Assembly (NCBI GenBank): GCA_905221615.1
Contig: CAJNDT010000613.1
Coordinates: 718,501 to 782,500 of the forward strand
Direction: 5' to 3'
Source of the DNA: Symbiodinium sp. CCMP2592
Lineage: Eukaryota; Sar; Dinophyceae; Suessiales; Symbiodiniaceae
DNA length: 64,000 nt
This document shows, piece by piece, positions 1-11,741 of this stretch. The notes beneath the pieces are model-generated. The model did no database searches, was not told the DNA's origin, and saw nothing but the letters and a program-made list of their open reading frames with translations. The translations under genes and the position numbers were made by a program. Each line of letters opens with the position of its first letter. Within the stretch, counting starts at the first letter, position 1.

Positions 1-649
1 TCTGCCCTGGCAGGAAGCACACGTTCAAGGTCGGAGTCATCACGTACTACACCGAACTCAAGGTGAAGGGGTTCAAGAAGTGCCTTGCCTTGTAAGTGTT
101 AATTGGGCTTCTATTGGAGGTCAGTTGTCGAGTGGACTTCTGTTCAACCGCCCTGAACGAAGGGGCAGCCCAGCAAACCCAAAACCCCACAAAACGACCA
201 AACCCAAAGCCTTGCATTAGAGAGGTGGAGGGAAAGTATTTTCCATTCCTGTGCCCGGGCTCCGATCATCATATCAAATTGGTAATTCCCGTGCACCCCT
301 TGCACACGTATGCATCGAATTTACAAAGGCTTCTTCGGTTAGCCTTAAGCTACAAAACCATGGCAGCCGTCACTACCGATGGTCCTCCATGCCCATTCGT
401 GCCATCTCATGACTTTGAACGACAAGCTGAAGCCTCCGGCCCAATTTCCGAGCTGATGCATATTCCTGCATGAGAAAAAGCTGTTTCACTCTGATGCTGT
501 TCAAAACTAAATGCCTAGACATTTCTTACGCAGACAACAGAAAGAAACTAATTCAAGCCCGGCACGGACTTGTTCAAGGTCTCGACACGGCGGTAGATCT
601 GTGGAATGCTGTATATTCCAAGCTGGATGAAATCAATGGCAATCCTTGA
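1..649 (+). CDS. Gene A, 3' exons (left copy, partial)
   Basis: The 3' part of gene A; the complete gene is at 14712-17833. One segment reads HTFKVGVITYYTELKVKGFK and ends at a GTAAG donor near 90. A second short coding stretch lies near 207-282. The terminal exon follows an acceptor near 535 and reads NRKKLIQARHGLVQGL onwards to the stop TGA at 647-649. The 5' part would lie upstream of the window. Function unknown. Confidence 0.6.
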
Positions 650-728
650 ATCGAAGTACCCTTTCGGGAATTTTTCCTCTGATGTTCTTCTCCTCACTTG
701 AGCTTCCGATCCTTGTCGCCCTTCCGCC

Positions 729-830
729 ATGATGGCAAACAGCTTGGATTTGAATCCACTAGAACTATAAGCGCTGAGCCAGGAGAAAGGCTTTCAGGTG
801 TTGTGGTGTTTTATGGTGTGTTGGGGTTCG

Positions 831-891
<61 letters not shown>

Positions 892-2904
892 CTCTCCGTC
901 CCTCTCTTGCTCTCCTTGTCTCGCTCGGCTTCGTTTGTGAGGGTTGCTCGTTTGTGGGGGCAAAACGAATGTATGTTATTTTGTGAAGCCCGAAATCAGC
1001 CCATTGCCCAGGCAGAGTGCCCGCAGCAGTGTCACGGAGGAGCAAGAGTTTCTGGACGAGGACCAGGATGCTGTGGAGATGGATATGTCTAATGACTTCG
1101 TGTTCGGCCAGAGCAGCTCTGCCCTGCCATCCCAAGGTGGGCACGCTACGATGTTTTTCTTGAGTTATCAGCCCATGTCTTGCAATACAGCTTGCAACCT
1201 GCATGTGGTTTGCGTCATTCGTCGTATACAAGCCAATCACTAAACTTGTTCGGGTCATGTGCACACAGCCACCAAACCCCGAAGCTCCGAAATGTCGGAT
1301 CCAGATAACGAATTATACAAAACCCCCTATAGCTCTGGATCCCTGTACAACTATATATGAAAAGCCCAATGTCTGGATTCTACAAATATCATCCATAAAC
1401 CTGCCAGAAACAGTTCGTACAAGCCCCTTTCAAAAACCTCATAGTAAACCCTATATAAGCATAATCCCTAAAAAGCCCTAAACCCAAAACCCTCCGAAGT
1501 ATATAGGATTCTACTGATGCCGTCTAATCCCATGGAATACTTCCCCACAAAACCTTCTCACCAACAAGCCCTCGATCCCAACCTTTGCCACACGCACCCA
1601 CCTCCGGTGCTATAAGGTGAGATCTCCACGGCCTCCAGGCAAGCAGCTGACCCAAATGTGCGGGACAAAATCCAGAAAGACGCCGAGAAAACACTCAAGA
1701 AACTTGGGTGGCCGGAACACGAAGAGGCCATGGATGCATCGAGCACCCTGCCGAAGTGCATTCTATGCATAACAAGGAGACTTGCACGAGTGACGGACGT
1801 CCAGTCTAACCTCGAGAAATTCCTCCCGCCCCCACCGCCTGAAAATGCTTCAGCCGAAGTGAAAGAGAAGTATGCAAAAGGGATTCGACAGAAGCTGCTG
1901 GTTGCAATAGTTCTGATCATGATCTTTACTTTTTGCAGGTTGCTGGTCGATCTTATAAGTCCAGGGTTCACCGATCTCCCTGCAATGGGCCCAGGATGAT
2001 TGCAAAGCTGCAAGCTTGCTACAACGACCTGGATTCCGTGAACGACGAGCTTGCAGAGCTCAAGGCCACCGGTCTTGTGGAGGGATTTGACTCGCTGTCT
2101 GGCAGCAGTTATGAGATTGTATGCGATTTACTGTTTCGTAGCCCTTTGTGATAGAATTGGCATCGGTTTTTACTAAGGCTGCAGCCCGAGATTTGCAAGC
2201 AAGTGGAGGCTGCTCGCAAGAAGTGTCTTGGCTTGCAGGTTTCAAGGCTATATAGGGTTCAAGGGCCTCAGGGTACATATGGGTTTTATATATATATATA
2301 GTTTAGAGTTCTATACTTGCGGGCTTTGCTGGGTTTGTTTATATAAGGGTTGAGCATGGCACCCCCGGCCTCCATAATCGATCAGGTCCATCTTGTAGCC
2401 CCGACGCTTCCTTTTGTTTGGATCAGTTGCTCGCTATCATGCATAGGTCTTCTTTCTATTTATATGTATATATATATATATACAGACCATCCCCTACATA
2501 CCTTCGTAGGTATGTTAGTTTAGCTTTTTCTCTGGGTAGCTCTGCATCTATATAGATATGTCGAATATTTTTCTATCCGCCCAGCTTATGTCCGTCTATT
2601 GTAATTACCTGGAAACAATCACTGGTATCCGAGGGTGGTGGAGAGCTGGGATCTCGAGTCTCGTGCAAGGACACCGTCTGTGATCATTGAGCAACCCATG
2701 CATCCTGCTGTTGAATAGGTGTGTGCAGCTTCGTAACATAAAGTGCTAGCGCCTGTGCCATTCTCCAGGATTCTGCTGCAAGACTATGCAAGCTCGGTGG
2801 CTGATGTCAAGCCCAAGTCGGGCAAAGCCAAGCCTCCAAGGCCCAAGGTGAATGTGCGACCGCCCCCGGCTGATGAGAAGCCGGCCAAGAGACAGAAGAA
2901 GTAG
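729..2904 (+). CDS. Gene B, left copy: charged coiled-coil-like protein, multi-exon
   Basis: Likely start is the ATG pair at 729. Supported exon stretches are: near 1010-1137 (RSSVTEEQEFLDEDQDAVEM...), ending at CAAG/GTGGGC; near 1644-1905 (ADPNVRDKIQKDAEKTLKKL... to GIRQKLL), ending at GTTGCAATAG; near 1941-2118 (MIAKLQACYNDLDSVNDELA...), ending at GTATGC; near 2189-2240 (PEICKQVEAARKKCLGLQ); and a terminal exon from about 2780 reading ILLQDYASSVADVKPKSGKA, with a Lys/Pro-rich basic tail and TAG at 2902-2904. The centre is acidic and helical and the tail is basic, like a nuclear or nucleic-acid-associated protein, but there is no recognised domain. Exon borders are approximate. Confidence 0.6.
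832..890. repeat. (CT)n microsatellite, left copy
   Basis: A dinucleotide tract in the first intron of gene B. Its counterpart at about 18014-18060 is 14 bp shorter. This is the main length difference between the two duplicate blocks. Confidence 0.95.
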
Positions 2905-3399
2905 TTTAGCTGCTTAGCTTCGGCAACAGCCTCGCTTTGAGAGCTAGATCAAAGGCTGTTTTTGAAAAGCCGATCCTTTAATGCCAGTCTGTACAGTGTT
3001 CGCAGGTGCCGCAAGTACTCCAATATATATATACATATATAATAGGATTATGTGTTGTATTTACGAACATAGAAAGCACTGCCCTGACATCCTGCAATCG
3101 GCACTGCAGACGGGCCTTCGGTAGCTTCAGGATGCCAAAACAACGGACCACGATATGCGCTATAGTTCCTATAGGATGCAATCTGATTACCTCATATCCA
3201 CACAAACGCCAGGCTCCACCGACCTCCAGAGTCCAGCTCTGGAAGCATTGGCCGACACCGTGGCTGATGGTGTCACGTGCCATGAATGTTGTGGAATACA
3301 GGGGGTATGTTGTTTCTCTTCGGGGTTTGGGCTGGGGTTTGGGCTTTCGCGGTGTTGGGTACCCCAACCGATGCAATCTATCTTTCATTAGCACCACTC

Positions 3400-4010
3400 T
3401 TGTTCCTCGAAACAACAAAGCCTTCCACCCCAAACCCCGAACCCAAAACCCTGAACCCTCGTATCCCAAACCGTGTACACCCTGAACCCTGTAAATCTAT
3501 CCTTCATTAGCACCACCCTTAATTGTTCCTCGAAACAACAAAGCCCTCCACCCCGGTTTCAAAACCCTGAACCCTCGTATCCCAAACCGTGTACCCCCTG
3601 AACCATGTAAATCTATCCTTCATTAGCACCACCCTTGATATGGGCAACTTTCCTCGTAACAACAAAGCCCTCCACCCCAAACCCCGAGCCCAAAACCCTG
3701 AACCCTCGTACCCCAAAACGAATACACCCTTCCATGAACCCTGTAAATATATCCCCAACTCGTATAATTGTTCCTCGAAACAACAAAGCCCTCCACCCCG
3801 ATTTCAAAACCCTGAACCCTCGTATCCCAAACCGTGTACCCCCTGAACCATGTAAATCTATCCTTCATTAGCACCACCCTTGATATGGGCAACTTTCCTC
3901 GTAACAACAAAGCCCTCCACCCCAAACCCCGAGCCCAAAACCCTGAACCCTCGTACCCCAAAACGAATACACCCTTCCATGAACCCTGTAAATATATCCC
4001 CAACTCGTAA
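3400..4010. repeat. 245-bp tandem repeat upstream of gene C, left copy
   Basis: The segment beginning gtaaatctatccttcattag at 3607 recurs at 3852, a period of 245 bp. Each unit contains smaller related blocks built from cctcgaaacaacaaagccct, aaccctgaaccctcgta and ccctgtaaat. The array ends just before gene C. Reading frames through it give no convincing protein. Confidence 0.9.
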
Positions 4011-4046
4011 ACTATAGCCCCCGGCCGATCTCAGGCTCCAGCGAAG

Positions 4047-5915
4047 ATGATTGGGCAAATCGCCCGAGCTTTCAGAGATGAGCATAATTTGCAGTCGTTG
4101 GGTCAAACCTCAGCAGGTGTTGCTGCGGCGGCTCAGGTTCATACAAACCATGGAGAGAGGGATGCTCATAGGGCTTTTAAACGGTTCGGTCTCACGCTAA
4201 AGGTTCCTGTATCAGAGCTTACAGTACCTGCTGAGGGAGACCCCGCGATCATTCCTTACCTCAAGGTTGTTGACTTCTTTACATGCCTTCTAAAGAATCA
4301 TCCAAAGGTCTTGTTTGGAGGCATGCCTATCGGAGAAAGCAGCCAAAAGCAGTGTCAACAATTCTGGGAGAGGTTCAAGCTTGCACAGCCGGACCACGCA
4401 GTCTTCGAAGCCTACCCATCCCCTGAGGACTGGAAAACGATTGTACCCTTATGCATTCACGGAGATAAGGGGAGAGGGAGGTCCAAACTTCCTTGCTATG
4501 TCTTTTCATGGGAGCCTTGTATAGGTATTTCGGAGGATGTTCGGCGGAAGGGTCCTGGTTGGCGAAGCCCCGGTGTTCACGGCAACAAACTATCATGGTC
4601 TTGCAAGAAAAGAAAGCGAGAGCAGTGTCCGGACCTCGATCGCGATGAACTTCCGGGTGCATGTGAATCGTGCCCACTGCATCACGAGCATCGCGCCGAC
4701 CCCGAGCATGCCAGCATCCCGCACAATTCGAAGGGCCATTCCTTCTTGAGCAAATTCTTGTTTACTGCAATTCCGCATAAAGTCTTCAAAGATAACGAGG
4801 ACGTAGTTCCGGCCTTGCTGGATGCTCTGGCCGACGGCATGCTTGAGCTTTTCACCACCGGGGTACAGCACAATGGGCTGTGCTTCCGAGCAGCCGTATG
4901 TGGGATCAAAGGTGATCTGGAGTTTCATCATGAAGCCTGCTCGTATGACCGCTGTTATAATACTGCCGGAACAAAAAACAATCTGCTGATGTGCCCGCAG
5001 TGCCACGCCGGCACGGATCAGTGCCCATACACGGATGTTTCAGATTCCCCTGCATGGGCCTCGACAAACTTTGCTTCCTTGCCATGGACCGAACTTCCAA
5101 GACTTAGTCGCATTCCTTTTAGCAGCTCAAGGCCAGCGGCCTTTCACCGATGGGACGTTTTCCATTGTTTGAAGTTCGGAATTTTAAAGGACTTGGTGGC
5201 ATGTGTGCTCATCGAACTGGCAGGGCATGGCATGTTTGATTTTGAAGCTCGAGGGGCAAGTAAGGGGTTGCCAGCACGCCTAGAAAGAGCCCACATGCTC
5301 TTCAAGATGTGGTGTGTTGCCGAAAACCGCACCCCGAACATCCGCAAGTTCACGAAGGGAACATTGCATGTCACGAAGAAAAAGATTGGATTCCCAGTTC
5401 TTGGTGGCAAAGGTGCTGATGCTGTGCTGTGCTGCATGTTCCTGCAATTTTTCCTGAGACTGAACCTCCCAGAGGTTCAGTCTGCTGATCTGAAGAGATT
5501 GCTGAAAGCAATGGAAGAGACCATCGCTGGCGCACTGGATTTCGTGGGGGTGCATCATTCACACCCAGCATTTTTGAAGCCATATTGTGCAAAGTTTATC
5601 CATGTGTCAGGGATGAAGCTTCTGAGAGGCTACGCATACCTTGCAAACAGGGCTATCCGAGAAGGCAAGAGGCTGTATAGTCTACGGCCAAAACTCCACT
5701 ACTATCACCACGTACTGATGGACTTGGAAAGCCAAATTCGACAAGGACATGAATGGTGCTTGAATCCGGCCATTTTCGGGTGCGAAAGTAACGAAGATTA
5801 CATCGGCCGAGTATCAAGGATATCCCGAAAAGTGAGCCCTAAGATTGCAAGCCGGCGAACGATTGATCGCTATTTGTTGGCGGTTAAGCTGTTGTTCCGA
5901 AAGCATGGCCTTTGA
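4047..5915 (+). CDS. Gene C, left copy: 622-aa zinc-cluster protein, transposase-like
   Basis: Uninterrupted 622-codon ORF from ATG 4047 to TGA 5913-5915. It has two cysteine/histidine clusters: CESCPLHHEH (about residues 205-215), and CSYDRC followed by MCPQCHAG (about 300-320). Acidic residues sit in well-spaced contexts: CIHGDKGRGR, GIKGDLEFHHEAC just before the second zinc cluster, and CESNEDYIGR near the C-terminus. An Asp directly before a CxxC cluster recalls DDE transposases of the EnSpm/Plavaka type; this is inference from pattern only. The C-terminus is basic. I see no terminal inverted repeats around it. Upstream coding-like stretches near 3090-3300 could be earlier exons, so the true start is uncertain. 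Confidence 0.75.
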   Translation: MIGQIARAFRDEHNLQSLGQTSAGVAAAAQVHTNHGERDAHRAFKRFGLTLKVPVSELTVPAEGDPAIIPYLKVVDFFTCLLKNHPKVLFGGMPIGESSQKQCQQFWERFKLAQPDHAVFEAYPSPEDWKTIVPLCIHGDKGRGRSKLPCYVFSWEPCIGISEDVRRKGPGWRSPGVHGNKLSWSCKKRKREQCPDLDRDELPGACESCPLHHEHRADPEHASIPHNSKGHSFLSKFLFTAIPHKVFKDNEDVVPALLDALADGMLELFTTGVQHNGLCFRAAVCGIKGDLEFHHEACSYDRCYNTAGTKNNLLMCPQCHAGTDQCPYTDVSDSPAWASTNFASLPWTELPRLSRIPFSSSRPAAFHRWDVFHCLKFGILKDLVACVLIELAGHGMFDFEARGASKGLPARLERAHMLFKMWCVAENRTPNIRKFTKGTLHVTKKKIGFPVLGGKGADAVLCCMFLQFFLRLNLPEVQSADLKRLLKAMEETIAGALDFVGVHHSHPAFLKPYCAKFIHVSGMKLLRGYAYLANRAIREGKRLYSLRPKLHYYHHVLMDLESQIRQGHEWCLNPAIFGCESNEDYIGRVSRISRKVSPKIASRRTIDRYLLAVKLLFRKHGL

Positions 5916-6223
5916 GATCTGCTCCTATAATTCCCGACCTTATATAAGCCCGCAATCCCACTACAGAATTTTTTTCAAGCCCGTTATCCTGATCCCTTCA
6001 GTGTATATAAGGCTCCGGCTGATGCGAGCATGGTCTGCAGGAGCAAATCGACATGGGCGGTTGTAGCCACGATTCCCTTTGCAAGACAGTATGTAGCCCT
6101 GTGGGGCAGCTAATTTTTTAGAAGATGTCCATGGCAGGTTGTGTTTTGTCATATAAGGACGTGTGGAGCCGAGAGGCCCGCCGAAAGCGCCATCAACCCC
6201 ATTCCTGTCCCCCAAAAAGCTTC

Positions 6224-6323
6224 NNNNNNNNNNNNNNNNNNNNNNNNNNNNNNNNNNNNNNNNNNNNNNNNNNNNNNNNNNNNNNNNNNNNNNNNNNNNN
6301 NNNNNNNNNNNNNNNNNNNNNNN
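6224..6323. other. Assembly gap of 100 N
   Basis: Exactly 100 N, the usual length for a gap of unknown size. The left flank ends in ...aaaaagcttc, a point that in the right copy of the duplication continues without interruption into other sequence. Confidence 0.99.
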
Positions 6324-6941
6324 CCTGCCAGGCCTCCGGTGATCGCTCTTCGGCGCTGCGCCACATCGACCCTGAGTGCAAGGCCAACCCGTGGACGCTG
6401 TAGTGTACTCGTATATACGGCTAGAACAGCAGTGCAAGCCGACATCCGTACATGCATGCAGTGTATGCAGCATCAGTTTCTAAAACTCTCCAACAATGCT
6501 GGTCAGGATTCCTGCCCTGCAAGCACTACGACACCGATCCCCGAATCTTCAAAGAAGGCCAGCGGCATTGCACATATTCACATGTATATACACATGCAGA
6601 TTGTACCGGCCCCTGCTGCAGGCCGTGGGTCGTGGCTTTGGTTTTGGTGTGTGTGGTGTCTCGGATGCATGCAGATACTGTGAGATAAAGTGATTGTGGA
6701 TATGACAATCGATCAGGCTGGGTGGCCTTGGTGCTGGCAGCTGCCGTTCTTCTTTGGACGGAGGTGTGCCCTCGGACGGAGGTGTGCCCTCGCATGTGTA
6801 TGTGTGGGAAATTCAGAACTCATGTTGTTGTGCTGTTCGCTTTCTGTCTGCTGTGCATTACGACCTCCATCGAAGTGTTTGTCGCAGTCGGTTTTGGGCC
6901 AGAGTTGTGACCGGTGTGCTTGTACAGTGCAAAGTGCACAT

Positions 6942-9848
6942 GGCTGAGCCTTTTGCTGAGCCTGCAGCGGAGCCGGGAATGGGCGAGGAGGAGGATGGAA
7001 TCGAGGTGGTGTTGCCACCTGCAGGGCATCTTGCTGAAGCCTGGGACAAGGATCCGCTGATTAGGCGGCAGATGCGGGACGGCAAGAAGCTTTTGGCTTG
7101 GACCAGTCGAGTGACGATTGGTGCCGCAAACCAAGCATCCTTGGTTCTGAACAGAGCCGCCATTATGATCGTGATTGATGTCTGGGGCGACATTTGTCGA
7201 GAGCCCAAGTCTGTGCCCATCCGCTGGGTGAGGGAAGAGGTGTCTGGATTGAAAGTTTTCACCGTAATTTTGTGAGTGTCGTTCAGGTTTGTGAGTTCTA
7301 TCTAGATTTGTCGAAGCCTGCAGGTGAAGCGGCTCCACGAAATGTTCACGCCGCAGCCAGACCCGGTTGATGTGGTGGTAGACCAGTGGGGATGCAAGCG
7401 GTTAGTCAGCCTCGCTATCAGACGCTACCGTTCTGGCATCACTTCCTTCAGGGACTGCTGTTGCTGCTTCTGTGATCCGTGCTTGTGTTATCAAGCAAGT
7501 AAACATACATGTGCCTCTTCACATACCCTGCAAGGATGCAAGGATGCAGCCAATGATGGACCTGATGATCCAGAAATGGGGAGCAACTGGGGAGTTGCCT
7601 GTTGATGCAGGCCCAGCCCCTGCTGCTGCCGACGCAGGTGAAGATGCGCCGCCTGATGTTGGCGATGCTTTGATAGCCCCTCCACCTCCAGCAGCCTACC
7701 TGGTTCTTGCAGGCTTGGATTCCGATGATGAAGGTGGTCTGCCTTCAAACCGTTGCTTGGATGACTATCCTTTGTGTGAGGATGCAAGTGATACCGAAAT
7801 GGCCGATGGAGCATTGGAGCTGGGGTCGGACCCCGCACAGGAGCCCAACCAGGTTCTGCAGTCGGTCCCAGACAAGGGTGATGGTACATTGCTCGATGTC
7901 GACTCGGTCCCGGTCCCAGGTTCAACCTCATGTGAAGCCTCCTTGCCCGATCAGGTTGTGCAGTCGATCCCAGACAGGGGTGATGGTACATTGCTCGGTG
8001 CCCATTCGGTCCCGGAGAAAGCTTCTCCACAGGTTGTGCAGTCGGTCCCGGTGGCTATGGATGCTGTGGTGGCCAAGAACAATGCTGTCCAGGACAAGCT
8101 TGCTCGATTGCAAGCCATCCGGCTGCTTGTCGATATCATTATGAGGTTGTGTGCCAGTTGACATGTGTCACCGTTGCTGGCATGGATTGTTTTTTTAGCA
8201 ACCACATGCAATCGTATAAGGGCTCGCCTCGCGGAGAAGCGAGCCTCGACTGGCTCGATTGGCCGGAACTCATGCGCCTTGTCTCGCAGATTGTGGTGCA
8301 CGCTAGCAAACCATGTAGGCCATGCATGTGTGGACACACATATATGATTGGGCTTAGGCCGAGCTGGTGATCATGACCCTTCTCGAGTGGAGACGCAACC
8401 CTTCATCAATGCTGACCTCATTGCTGGCACGATGTCTAAGTGCCCTTCCTTTGTAGACCTGGACTCTCAGCCAGGAAGCACGCCGCACACGACAGCAGAG
8501 AAGCCAGCAGCCTTGGAAGATGTGGGAGCTGAATCCCCGCACCCACTTAGAAGGACCCTTTGCTTTGATAGCGCCGTGTCCAGTGTGTCACCCGAGACCC
8601 GGGGCAAGACCCAGCCTACTACAACAGAAGCCGCAGCAGAGCCTCCAGCAGAAGCCCTAGCAGAGCCGTCAGCAGAAGCCACCGCAGAGCCATCAAAGAA
8701 GTCAGCAGAAGCCCCCGCAGAGGCATCAAAGGAAGCCCCAGCAGCGCCGTCTCCAGAAGCCACAGCAGAGCTGTCAGCAGAAGCCCCAGCAGAGTCATCA
8801 GCAGAAGCCCCAGCAGATCCTGCAGCCCCAGCAATGAAGGCCGTTGACCATGTACCGTGCCGAGATGTGGAGCCTGACTCAGTGCTCGACTACAAGGCTG
8901 GCTTGGCTAAGTCACCTGTGTAAACCCGAGCAGATTGTAAATTAATGACATGCTGTATGTGTATTGCAACTCGCTTTGCATTGTCTCCCTGTACAGGGGG
9001 CCCCAGAAAGAACTGCCCAGTTCATCAAGAAGCACGTGGAGGGCGAGGAGGATCAGGATGACGAGGAGGATGCAGCTGAAACGTCGAAACCACAGCGAGG
9101 TCGTGGTAGAGGTGGCAAAGGCAGGGGCAGAGGTGGAAAAGGCCGGGGAAAGGCCCCTGCCAGCAACAGCAAAAACAAGAAGGGCAAGGGCAAGGGCAAG
9201 GGTAAGAAGCCAAATAAGAAGGAGCCTGCAGAGCCACTTGTAACTCCAGCAAAAAAAACAAAGGAGGCAGATCCTGAAAGCGGAGCAAAGCCGAGCCCGA
9301 AGCGAGGCAGGGCCCCATCCAGTGCAGCCAAAGCAGCAGCCAAGAAATCGAAGGTGGAGCCGGAGCCAGCCGAAGCGCCGCTGGAGCCAGCAGCAAAGCC
9401 TAAGCAGACTCCCAAAGCAAAGGCTTCCCCAAAGAAAGCAGCTGTTGCGAAGCCTGCCACCGCCAAACCTAAAGCAAAGGGTAAGGCAAAGGCTCAGGAT
9501 GCGAGTGCAGATGGTGATTCTGCTGAGGGTGGCAAGGCTACCTTCGCTTCGAGGAACAAGCCTAAAGGTGGCAAGGCCCTCCTGCACTGGACGGCCATCC
9601 GGGATGCTTTCAACGACCACGTCCGAGATACGATTCTTACTCCGGGCAAACGGGAGGACACGCATGCAAAGTGTTTGTGATTCAAGCTTCAACTCTCATT
9701 ATATAGCTGCTTGTGATTGCAGGATCCTTTCTGGGCCATGGTCAAGCCGAAGCTTGCAGAGAAGCCGGGTGAGACCTACGAGGTATACTTTGCCATGGCT
9801 CTGGATTGTGTCGACCAGTTTCGGGCGAGCCTAGAGCAAGAGGGCTGA
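6942..9848 (+). CDS. Gene D: Ala/Pro-rich then Lys-rich basic protein, multi-exon
   Basis: Exon 1 runs from ATG 6942 (MAEPFAEPAAEPGMGEEEDG...) to a GTAATT donor near 7262. Exon 2 is near 7324-7400 (VKRLHEMFTPQPDPVDVVVD...), donor GTTAGT. Exon 3 starts at about 7543 (MQPMMDLMIQKWGATGELPV...) and runs to about 8150. Exon 4 runs from about 8360 to a GTGTAA donor near 8921 and holds a run of AEAPAEPS-like repeats. Exon 5 starts after GTACAG near 8998 (GAPERTAQFIKKHVEGEEDQ...) and is dominated by Lys/Gly/Ala/Pro repeats such as GRGRGGKGRG. The terminal exon starts at 9721 (DPFWAMVKPKLAEKPGETYE...), with stop 9846-9848. Junctions 1/2, 2/3, 4/5 and 5/6 join in frame. The tail resembles linker-histone or AT-hook-like basic domains in composition, so DNA or RNA binding is a guess. 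Confidence 0.7.
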
Positions 9849-11181
9849 GAGGAGCTATGTACTTGCACGGCACCTGCTAGCATGCCTTCGTCGGGGCAGC
9901 TCTGGTTTCAATTTTCGATGCAGCTACACCTGCTTCAGAGAGCGGGTGCTGCTTCGGGGATCATGCAAACATGAAATGCCGATATTGCCTGAAGCCGACA
10001 ATCCTGCTTCAAGGGTGCGACGCCATATTGAATGTCAGGTGAAAGTAACATATCTAGATCTAGACAGTTTTAGCCCGATCTCGAGCACTTCTCCTGTTTC
10101 AATGTCTGACATTTGATATATGGAAGCTCGCAAGTCAAGCATGGGGGTGAACCTCATGATGGGGCGAAGCACTCACGTGTCACAGGCCAGTGCAATACCC
10201 GGATACAAATGCAAACGCTGCCTTTGCAAGAGAACTGAGTGTGCTACCTTATAAGCCCAACATAGTGCCACCAAGATTCTTGCGCAGGTACTGATGAATC
10301 GCCGGCAGAACGTCGGTGCGCTTCTGCAGAGAGGCATCTCCTTTGGTGCGAGTCCAACCGGCCAGTTTTATGCTGATACGGGTGTGCCAAAGGTTTGATC
10401 ATATCCGAGCTAGCATAGACACCGTAGTAGTGGGCTGGGTTTGGTATATATGTACGAGAGGCAGGCATGTACGGTTTCAGTACATCGACTAAACGGTGTA
10501 GGTTGATTGAAGAGATGAATATGGTTCTGCATGGGTTCTGGGTCCGGGGCTTTATAAGGGCTTGAGGTTGTGGTATATTTTATTTACATGTAGATAAAGC
10601 TTCTCCAGGTGAATTTAAGATTCGGGTTGTGGGTATTTATATATTCGGTTTACATATTGGGTTATATCTGGCTATATAATATGTGGGCTTCAGGTTGTAG
10701 GATATGTAAGGTTATTATAAGATACGGGGTTATATAGGGTATTTATACATTCGGGATTTACATTGGGTTTGTGCGGGGGTTCACGGGCTTGTATAGTGGG
10801 GACACTTAATTACTCGATTTATTTGGTTTATGCTGCTGCACCATGAGGTGTTTGATGCACTGTGTTGTAGTCTGGACAGACCACATTGATCGACACTTTC
10901 AGTCAATTTGATGCTCCTGCAGTGTTACTCGAAATCGAAGGCTCCGGGCTTCGCTGAAGCAAGCAAACTGGGTTTTCATACCATGAATCCTCGAAGCTGC
11001 TGTCTGTCAGCACCCTATATATCCCAAACCTACTCCACATAGACCTATATACAGCCCATATATATGTAAACCTTATGTAATGAACCTTCTATATAGGTTT
11101 ATGTAAATTAGGGGTTTCGGGGTGCTATATGTATCCATACACATGTCAGGCTACGCTCGGTTTATCCTATACGGGGAACTA
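9849..11181. other. Spacer with AT-rich tatataggg-type degenerate repeats
   Basis: No convincing + strand gene. From about 10500 the sequence turns into short degenerate words (ttatataggg, gggtttat, cattcgggttt). The only coding-like stretch is on the minus strand at 10252-10395. Confidence 0.6.
10252..10395 (-). CDS. Possible terminal exon, unknown protein
   Basis: On the minus strand, one frame reads LWHTRISIKLAGWTRTKGDA and continues for 47 codons to a TAA at the low-coordinate end. Its composition looks protein-like, whereas the longer overlapping minus frame does not. No upstream exon was identified. It could be a relic. Confidence 0.3.
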
Positions 11182-11330
11182 CTTGGAGGGTCGGGGGACT
11201 TATATAGTAACTGGTTATGTTATATAGGGATTCTTATAAGTACCAGGAGCCCCAATTATGGTCCCCTTTAAGGGTACTTATATAAGTATACTTACTATAC
11301 CTGCTTACTAAGTCCCCGGACACTCCAAAG
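11182..11330. mobile_element. Divergent family A short inverted-repeat element
   Basis: Begins cttggagggtcggggggact and ends in the inverted match agtccccggacactccaaag. The centre has the family-typical ...aagtatacttactatacc... Its ends have drifted from the GGATCATGGGACTTAGTAA consensus seen after 28 kb. It is the only copy found left of 28 kb. Confidence 0.6.
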
Positions 11331-11519
11331 ATATAGCGGGTGATCGATTTCGCTTTGTTTTGCTGAATCGGTTTCGATCAGCCTCGGCCAGCAATGCTGA
11401 CTGCAGAAGCCGTGGAAGTTGCTGCCAGACGCTTGATGGCCCTCAATGCTCCGAAAGTGGCATGATCAAGTTTATTCATTATATTCATTCGCAATTCAGA
11501 CTGGCATGTGGTGCTACTC

Positions 11520-11581
11520 TATATAGTAGTATAGTAGTATAGTAGTACAGTATGGTGCTATATAGTACTAGTATAGTAGTA

Positions 11582-11670
<89 letters not shown>

Positions 11671-11671
11671 T
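11520..11671. repeat. (TAG)n microsatellite
   Basis: Starts as atagtagtatag-type variants and becomes a pure tag/gta repeat of about 90 bp. It lies directly upstream of gene E. Confidence 0.95.
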
Positions 11672-11741
11672 ATAGCCCAGAAGCAACTTGCATTAAGACA
11701 CATCCAAGGCATTCGTGGCCATCTTCTTGCTGGCATCGTGG

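Larger units (their letters stand above)
1..6223. repeat. Large duplication, left copy (contig end)
   Basis: This block matches 17185-23397 almost base for base over its whole length. The differences I saw are a CT tract 14 bp longer here, an AT tract 4 bp shorter here, one substitution near 2972, and two substitutions near 5146-5152. The copy stops exactly at the run of N. It carries the 3' exons of gene A, gene B, a 245-bp tandem repeat and gene C. Because the identity ends at the gap, a redundant contig end (haplotype or assembly overlap) is as likely as a true duplication. Confidence 0.97.

Noticed and set aside
832-960. Open frames of repeated Ser-Leu or Arg-Glu in the CT/GA microsatellites (also 13330-13490, 18010-18080, 40380-40450, 56640-56720)
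   Set aside because: They are created by the dinucleotide repeat itself and have no protein-like flanks.
3400-4010. Tandem repeat upstream of gene C as a CRISPR-like array
   Set aside because: The units are contiguous 245-bp repeats without unique spacers, in a eukaryotic genome.
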